This document shows positions 7,919 to 10,774 of a DNA stretch of 10,774 bases, one piece after another (the stretch's first letter is position 1; every line of letters begins with the position of its first letter). Origin of the DNA: Clostridium sp. (GTDB lineage: Bacteria > Bacillota > Clostridia > Clostridiales > Clostridiaceae); contig JAHAIU010000087.1 in NCBI GenBank assembly GCA_018372555.1, positions 1 through 10,774 of the forward strand, given 5' to 3'. The notes beneath the pieces are model-generated. The model saw only the letters and a list, made by a program, of their open reading frames with translations. It ran no database searches and had not been told where the DNA came from. Position numbers and translations under genes: made by a program.

Positions 7919-8659
7919 TTACCTCCTCTTCTCTGATGTAAAAGTCCTTACTTTAAGGCCTTTAATATCAGAGCACTCGTAGTCCTCACAATATTCCATC
8001 ACTTTATTCTCTTCTGTATATGTAACTCTTTTAATAAATAATATTGGTTCACCTTCTTCAATTGGCAACTTTCCTTCAATTTCCTTCGGACAAGAAATTG
8101 CTCTTATTTCCTCATCAGAGTATTTAGGAATTAAATTAGATTTTACTCTTAACAATTCAAATAAAGATTTATTATTTAAATCTTCTGATTTAAAATCTAT
8201 ATCATAAACTAACTCACAATTAAGATAACTAGTCTGATAATTTTCCGCTATCCCATCAACTTTTCTAATTCTTTGTATTTTTACAATTTCATCTCCTACA
8301 TTTATCTGTAGTTGTTTTGCAATTCTATTGTCTGCCTTTTGATAATCCATAGCATCAATCACGGTTTCAAATTTATGGGTTTTCTTACGTGGTGATTCAC
8401 TAAATGATAGTTTTCTTCTTTCACGCTCCTTATTATTACGCATTTTACTTACGAAAGTTCCCTTCCCTTTTTCTGTATAAAGCACTTGTTTTTCTACTAA
8501 TTCATCAATAGCTCTCCTAACAGTTGCTCTACTTACATTAAACATCTTTGCATAATAATCTTGTCCATTAATCATATCCCCACTCTCATAAACTCCACTA
8601 AGGATATCTTGTACTATACTTTCCCTTATAATTTTATACATAGCTATATTTTTAGACAC
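7919..8659 (-). CDS. GntR family transcriptional regulator, HutC/UTRA subfamily
   Basis: The 246-aa protein has an N-terminal winged helix-turn-helix (about residues 7-70; recognition region VSRATVRRAIDEL at 42-54, wing GKGTFV) and a C-terminal UTRA ligand-binding domain (about 95-240). Such regulators bind palindromic DNA as dimers and release it on binding a sugar, sugar phosphate, amino acid or similar effector. The start is GTG at 8659, supported by AAGGAG 10 nt upstream; the next ATG, six codons in, is too far from that site. As first gene of the operon, directly downstream of two matching palindromes, it very likely controls its own operon in response to the imported compound or a derivative. 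Confidence 0.92.
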   Translation of the reverse strand: MSKNIAMYKIIRESIVQDILSGVYESGDMINGQDYYAKMFNVSRATVRRAIDELVEKQVLYTEKGKGTFVSKMRNNKERERRKLSFSESPRKKTHKFETVIDAMDYQKADNRIAKQLQINVGDEIVKIQRIRKVDGIAENYQTSYLNCELVYDIDFKSEDLNNKSLFELLRVKSNLIPKYSDEEIRAISCPKEIEGKLPIEEGEPILFIKRVTYTEENKVMEYCEDYECSDIKGLKVRTFTSEKRR

Positions 8660-8714
8660 TTACTTAAATCTCCTTTTAAATTAATATAGAATGTCTCTTA
8701 ATTAAAAATACTCT

Positions 8715-8730
8715 ACATGGCGTGCCATGT
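8715..8730. promoter_or_regulatory. Palindromic operator, copy 1 (likely GntR-family site)
   Basis: The 16-bp ACATGGCGTGCCATGT has 7-bp perfect arms around a 2-bp centre and is strikingly GC-rich against an almost pure AT background. It lies 55 bp upstream of the GTG start of the GntR regulator. A second near-identical copy lies 67 bp away. Such paired palindromes before a GntR gene are typical autoregulatory operators; binding itself is inferred. Confidence 0.72.
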
Positions 8731-8776
8731 TGTAATGTAATAGTATGTTATTCTAAAATAGTATAATGTAATTATT

Positions 8777-8805
8777 TTAAAATATGGCGTGCCATGTTGT
8801 TGCAA
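8777..8805 (-). promoter_or_regulatory. Candidate operon promoter with operator in the spacer
   Basis: On the minus strand TTGCAA (8805-8800) is a fair -35 box; 17 bp later comes TTTTAA (8782-8777), a poor -10. The second operator fills the spacer, which would block RNA polymerase when bound. The -10 match is weak and TATACT at 8766-8761 is an alternative without a clear -35. Confidence 0.35.
8782..8797. promoter_or_regulatory. Palindromic operator, copy 2 (likely GntR-family site)
   Basis: This 16-bp site differs from copy 1 at one base (T instead of C at the second position). Both copies continue with TGT on the plus-strand side, so the shared core is 17 bp. The 67-bp centre-to-centre distance is close to a whole-plus-half number of helical turns (about 6.4), so looping between the sites is possible but not especially favoured. 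Confidence 0.7.
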
Positions 8806-8926
8806 AAAATAATATAATTAAATATTTATTGAGTTACTATAATATAATACCACCCTTTTTTACAAAATACATTAAATATATGTAAAATTTAAAATTTATT
8901 TTAATAAATTTAATTCTAGTTATAAA

Positions 8927-8984
8927 ATCCAATTGAACTGTGTAAAATTTTATTAAATATAAATATTACACAGTTCAATTGGAT
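8927..8984 (-). terminator. Long hairpin, probable terminator of the signal peptidase unit
   Basis: A perfect 19-bp inverted repeat (8927-8945 with 8966-8984) flanks a 20-nt AT-rich loop. It is the only strong hairpin between the signal peptidase stop at 9106 and the regulator operators, so it is the natural end of that transcript, although 120 bp downstream. The T-run after it on the minus strand is short (TTTTAT), so termination efficiency is doubtful, and a palindromic repeat element remains possible. The rest of 8985-9105 is AT-rich with nothing recognisable. Confidence 0.55.
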
Positions 8985-9105
8985 ATATATTCTTTCAATT
9001 TAGATAATTTACTAAAGAGTTATTTTTGATTTATAATGATATATAACTATAGATATAAATTATTAATTGAAAAAATATATATTATAATTTATAAAGTTCT
9101 TATTT

Positions 9106-9702
9106 TTATTCTATAGGTCCAAACCTATCCATTGGAGATACTCTAAGTAAAGCTCTTCCTTCAACTTGTCCTATTTTAATAACACCAAAACTCCTACTAT
9201 CTTCACTCGCTTCCCTATTATCACCTAATACGAATAATTCATCTTCATTCACTTTTAATGGAAGAGAGATATTTTTATTATAAGTTTCACCTTTTGCATA
9301 GGCTTCATCTAATTTTTCACCATTTACATATACATAACCATTCCTTATATCAACTTCATCTCCTGCCACTCCAATTACCCTTTTCACATATCTTACTCTT
9401 GTATCTGTAATCTGTTTTAATGAAGCAACTTCTTTCATAAATATGTAGCTTTCTTCTAGAAGATTTCCCTTTTCCTCATTATTAATAAAAACTATTATAT
9501 CTCCCCTTTGTGGATTTTCAAAATTATAACTTAACTTATCTAACAATAGTCTTTCATCACTATAAAGGGTATTTTCCATAGATTCATGTTCTACTTTAGC
9601 CATAGCAAAAACCTTAGTATTTATTAATGATGCTACTATTAAACTTCCTACTACAGTAATAGCAATACCTTTAGATTCTTTTATTAATGTTTTAAATTTC
9701 AA
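9106..9702 (-). CDS. lepB: Type I signal peptidase
   Basis: This 198-aa membrane enzyme removes signal peptides from exported proteins. One N-terminal membrane segment (about 12-34) is followed by the family boxes: SMENTL with catalytic Ser41, RGDIIVF (66-72), YVKRVIGVAGDEV (105-117) with catalytic Lys107, and GDNREASEDSR (160-170). In box B the usual SMxPT proline is Asn44. The 30-residue insert between boxes C and D is moderate and the length is typical for Gram-positive enzymes. The start is TTG at 9702, supported by GGAGG 8 nt upstream; the ATG nearer to that site is in another frame and stops after five codons. It may be transcribed with the small genes upstream, since no clear promoter is visible. 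Whether it is the main housekeeping enzyme is not known. Confidence 0.93.
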   Translation of the reverse strand: MKFKTLIKESKGIAITVVGSLIVASLINTKVFAMAKVEHESMENTLYSDERLLLDKLSYNFENPQRGDIIVFINNEEKGNLLEESYIFMKEVASLKQITDTRVRYVKRVIGVAGDEVDIRNGYVYVNGEKLDEAYAKGETYNKNISLPLKVNEDELFVLGDNREASEDSRSFGVIKIGQVEGRALLRVSPMDRFGPIE

Positions 9703-9724
9703 TTATCATCCCTCCAGAAATTCT

Positions 9725-9828
9725 TTATTTAAGATATACATTATGAAATTCATTATTTATATATAATGCATATCGCTTTATCCCTCTTCTTTAAACCCAG
9801 CTTTTTCATACATTGCTAACACTTTTCT
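9725..9828 (-). pseudogene. Remnant of a GNAT acetyltransferase C-terminus, frameshifted
   Basis: The minus strand reads RKVLAMYEKAGFKEEG and then a stop; moving to the next frame it continues GIKRYALYINNEFHNVYLK and stops at 9725. The pair reads as a normal end of a GNAT N-acetyltransferase (LYEKAGF-KEEG-IKR), broken by loss of one base in the GGATAAAG stretch near 9780. A TAG at 9831-9829 closes the frame upstream, so the catalytic acetyl-CoA binding part is absent. It overlaps the end of the small 54-aa gene and looks like a recombination scar. Confidence 0.55.
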
Positions 9829-9970
9829 CTATAAAAATTTTTATTTCTTCTTTAGTTGGATAATGGGTAGTCCCTGTATAATAGAACATATCTTTATCTG
9901 GATTCTTAAATCCAACTTCAAAATATTCATTTGTATCTTCTATTTTCAATAACATTAAGTTTATGTCCAT
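9806..9970 (-). CDS. Hypothetical small protein, 54 aa
   Basis: I do not recognise this short reading frame. It starts with ATG at 9970, two bases after the stop of the preceding small gene, with a GGGGAG site inside that gene, so it is probably third in a coupled set. The product is soluble, acidic and aromatic-rich (EYFEVGF, DMFYY), followed by a charged PTKEEIKIFIEK helix. No membrane segment is seen. Its last few codons run into the acetyltransferase remnant, so the original C-terminus may have been longer or different. Confidence 0.6.
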   Translation of the reverse strand: MDINLMLLKIEDTNEYFEVGFKNPDKDMFYYTGTTHYPTKEEIKIFIEKSVSNV

Positions 9971-9972
9971 AT

Positions 9973-10146
9973 TTACTCCCCTATTTTAAACTCTCTTTCA
10001 TTCAAAACTTTTTTTATTGACTTCTTTATACTATTTTCTACATCTTCCATACTTTCTTTTATTGCATTTTTCACTGCAAATTTAATTATAAAATATAATA
10101 TAATAGCAGGTATTGTATAAACTAATATCATTACAATTATTGCCAT
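9973..10146 (-). CDS. Small single-pass membrane protein, 57 aa, unknown function
   Basis: The ATG at 10146 lies three bases after the preceding gene's stop and has a perfect GGAGGA site 8 nt upstream inside that gene. Residues 2-23 form one hydrophobic membrane segment (AIIVMILVY through FII), followed by a highly charged Lys/Glu helix (about 24-54) that would lie in the cytoplasm or along the membrane. No family is recognised. The tight spacing argues it is translated together with the membrane-anchored protein before it and the 54-aa protein after it. Confidence 0.72.
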   Translation of the reverse strand: MAIIVMILVYTIPAIILYFIIKFAVKNAIKESMEDVENSIKKSIKKVLNEREFKIGE

Positions 10147-10149
10147 AAA

Positions 10150-10605
10150 TTATTCCTCCTTAACCTCAATTCCACCCTTAATATTATTTATTAATTCATC
10201 TATATTTGTTTCTTCTACAATTTTATATATTGTAGTTTTATACCTTCCATTTTCACTACCATAAAACTTTAAATATTTATTATCAAAAATTGTGAACCCT
10301 AACTTTTCAGAAAAGTTTTCTGAATACATTCTAACTTCAGTTTCACTTTTTATATCATCTTTAATTTTACCTTCTTTTATTTTTATACTTTTTAGTTTAT
10401 CTATAAAAATATTTATTTCGTTTTTATCCTTGAATTTATATTCTTTGTTATTAACTCTTATATTTATAGTTGAAATTTCTGCATTATTATATTTATCAAG
10501 AACTAACTCGTAAATAGTCCCACTTCTAGGGAATATAGCGTAAATAAATAACCCTACAGAAATAATCAATACTGACATAATCAAATATTTAAATTTAAAC
10601 TTCAT
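10150..10605 (-). CDS. Membrane-anchored hypothetical protein, 151 aa
   Basis: The N-terminus MKFKFKY precedes a hydrophobic segment (about 8-25) without a lipobox cysteine, so it is probably an uncleaved anchor with the remaining 125 residues outside the cell. That part is rich in Lys, Asn and Ile, and alternates beta-strand-like stretches (INIRVNNKEYKF) with a helix (EINIFIDKLKSI), like small exported domains of unknown function in clostridia and bacilli. A clear function cannot be given. The ATG at 10605 has AAGGAG 6 nt upstream. It is the first gene of a compact three-gene set, divergent from the gene at the right edge. Confidence 0.8.
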   Translation of the reverse strand: MKFKFKYLIMSVLIISVGLFIYAIFPRSGTIYELVLDKYNNAEISTINIRVNNKEYKFKDKNEINIFIDKLKSIKIKEGKIKDDIKSETEVRMYSENFSEKLGFTIFDNKYLKFYGSENGRYKTTIYKIVEETNIDELINNIKGGIEVKEE

Positions 10606-10631
10606 ATTACTCTCCTTTCTTCTTAATGATT

Positions 10632-10660
10632 ATTATACACTATCATTTATATTTTTTAAA
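10632..10660 (-). promoter_or_regulatory. Candidate promoter of the three-gene small-protein set
   Basis: On the minus strand a consensus TATAAT (10637-10632) is preceded after 17 bp by TTTAAA (10660-10655), a weak -35. It lies about 27 bp before the start codon of the 151-aa gene. The perfect -10 makes this more convincing than other AT-rich matches nearby. Confidence 0.5.
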
Positions 10661-10677
10661 TTTTCCTTTGTTCTTCT

Positions 10678-10707
10678 TTGGTATTTTTTATAAATTTATG
10701 ATAAAAT
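10678..10707 (+). promoter_or_regulatory. Candidate promoter of the right-edge gene
   Basis: TTGGTA (10678-10683) and TAAAAT (10702-10707) are separated by 18 bp and lie 33 bp before the start codon at 10740. Placement is right for the divergent plus-strand gene, but the sequence is AT-rich and the match is only fair. Confidence 0.4.
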
Positions 10708-10739
10708 TGTATTGATAATTTATAATTGGGAGGATACTT

Positions 10740-10774
10740 ATGGATAATGTTTTAAGTACTATTATGGAGTACTT
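10740..10774 (+). CDS. Start of a plus-strand gene, cut by window edge
   Basis: ATG at 10740 follows a GGGAGG ribosome binding site (10728-10733) by 6 nt and reads MDNVLSTIMEY before the window ends. It is the only gene on the plus strand and diverges from the small-protein set. Eleven residues are too few to name a family. Confidence 0.65.
   Translation, partial: MDNVLSTIMEY

Noticed and set aside
10292..10513. Plus-strand open frame of 73 codons
   Set aside because: It is antisense to the 151-aa anchored protein gene, which has a promoter and ribosome binding site; its Ser/Leu/Ile-rich content is typical of a reverse frame in AT-rich DNA.

Overview
The window looks like a low-GC Gram-positive chromosome, most likely Clostridium or a close relative. 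The evidence is strong AT bias, AGGAGG-type ribosome binding sites before almost every gene, occasional GTG and TTG starts, an UTRA-domain GntR repressor and Bacillota-type transporter proteins. All genes but one lie on the minus strand, so the window is best read from right to left. No rRNA, tRNA, CRISPR array or intact transposase gene was seen.

Right end (10774 to about 9100): a gene on the plus strand begins at 10740 and runs off the edge. Divergent from it is a tight run of three small unrecognised genes: a 151-aa protein with an N-terminal membrane anchor, a 57-aa protein with one membrane segment and a 54-aa protein. They are followed by a frameshifted scrap of a GNAT acetyltransferase C-terminus and a type I signal peptidase with a TTG start. 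The signal peptidase unit ends near a 19-bp perfect hairpin.

Centre (about 8800 to 891): one long catabolic operon. It opens with two copies of a GC-rich palindromic operator, then encodes a GntR/UTRA regulator, a Cof-type HAD phosphatase, two CUT1-type permeases, a lipoprotein substrate-binding protein, a nucleoside-hydrolase family enzyme, a TIM-barrel sugar phosphate isomerase/epimerase-like enzyme and, after a 221-bp gap, a UgpC/MsmX-type ATPase. A strong terminator follows. Most junctions overlap or nearly touch, so translation is probably coupled. A Gfo/Idh/MocA oxidoreductase follows in the same direction and is cut by the left edge. Together the genes could import a carbohydrate-like or nucleoside-like compound, hydrolyse a glycosidic bond, and oxidise or isomerise the sugar. 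The substrate cannot be named from sequence.

The gap between the isomerase and the ATPase is the most unusual stretch. It is clearly richer in GC than its surroundings and can fold, as a minus-strand RNA, into two long stems that interlock as a pseudoknot, plus a GC-rich 3' hairpin. Wobble pairs in two helices favour the minus-strand RNA. It resembles a standalone transposon-derived guide RNA element (HEARO or omega-RNA type) or a non-autonomous IS200/IS605 relic, inserted exactly at the isomerase stop codon.
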